14,161 nt of DNA from Candidatus Woesearchaeota archaeon CG11_big_fil_rev_8_21_14_0_20_43_8 (GTDB taxonomy: Archaea; Nanobdellota; Nanobdellia; Woesearchaeales; CG08-08-20-14), in assembly GCA_002762705.1 (NCBI GenBank), contig PCVE01000009.1:1-14161 (forward strand). The letters are read 5' to 3'. Positions 14,142 through 14,161 of the stretch are shown here, in pieces (the first letter of the stretch is position 1; each line of letters begins with the position of its first letter). The translations under genes and the position numbers were made by a program. The notes beneath the pieces were generated by a model. The model worked only from the letters and a program-made list of their open reading frames with translations, did no database searches and was not told the origin of the DNA.

Positions 14142-14156
14142 ATATGTAATACATAT
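14142..14156. repeat. Short inverted repeat near the window edge
   Basis: ATATGT-AAT-ACATAT, a perfect 6-bp inverted repeat with 3-bp spacer. A second pair, CGAGA (14118-14122) and TCTCG (14133-14137), lies just before it. They could be operator half-sites for the lipoprotein gene or for a gene beyond the window. The remaining bases 14062-14161 show no convincing gene. Confidence 0.3.
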
Positions 14157-14161
14157 TCTAC

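Noticed and set aside
1..14161. CRISPR array, tRNA/rRNA genes, insertion sequences, phage or defence genes
   Set aside because: No regularly spaced direct repeats, cloverleaf-like stretches, transposase or integrase motifs were seen on either strand.

Overview
The window comes from an archaeon. It carries eukaryote/archaeal-type ribosomal protein L21e directly upstream of RNA polymerase subunit Rpo4 (RpoF/Rpb4), a family-B DNA polymerase with a PCNA-type C-terminal peptide, an archaeal SbcD-related phosphoesterase, and TATA/BRE-like boxes about 27-29 nt upstream of several start codons (the leaderless archaeal pattern). Base composition is moderate. The two conserved-looking hypothetical proteins, a pyruvate kinase without its C-terminal domain and a Hanks kinase suggest a DPANN-type lineage (Woesearchaeota/Pacearchaeota-like). 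That placement is inference and would need a phylogeny.

Layout. 1-890: mtnP (methylthioadenosine phosphorylase, + strand) converging on the next block. 892-4428: six minus-strand genes, read right to left: a pair of overlapping hypothetical genes that look like diverged duplicates of each other, rpl21e, rpoF, a metallophosphoesterase and gcvT. gcvT has its own promoter in front of it. 4486-6120: a minus-strand alkaline-phosphatase-superfamily enzyme, divergent from a plus-strand pair (6257-8792) in which a Ser/Thr protein kinase overlaps a short pyruvate kinase by 11 nt. 8857-11157: a family-B DNA polymerase behind a good leaderless promoter. 11180-14008: a large minus-strand surface lipoprotein built from two homologous beta-helix domains joined by an acidic Ser/Gly/Asp/Thr linker. 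The last ~100 bases hold its promoter and no convincing gene.

How the genes fit together: rpl21e-rpoF is a transcription/translation pair whose second gene uses a Shine-Dalgarno overlapping the first gene's stop codon. The kinase and pyruvate kinase are translationally coupled, so a signalling kinase is tied to the last step of glycolysis. mtnP and gcvT are metabolic single genes: MTA salvage, and the folate-dependent T-protein, without other glycine-cleavage genes in the window. Two start modes coexist: TATA-close leaderless starts (gcvT, the phosphatase-superfamily gene, polB) and AGGTGA/GGTGA Shine-Dalgarno starts 5 nt before ATG (rpl21e, the lipoprotein). No CRISPR, tRNA, rRNA, insertion sequence or integrase was seen. 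No gene-free stretch exceeds 300 bases.
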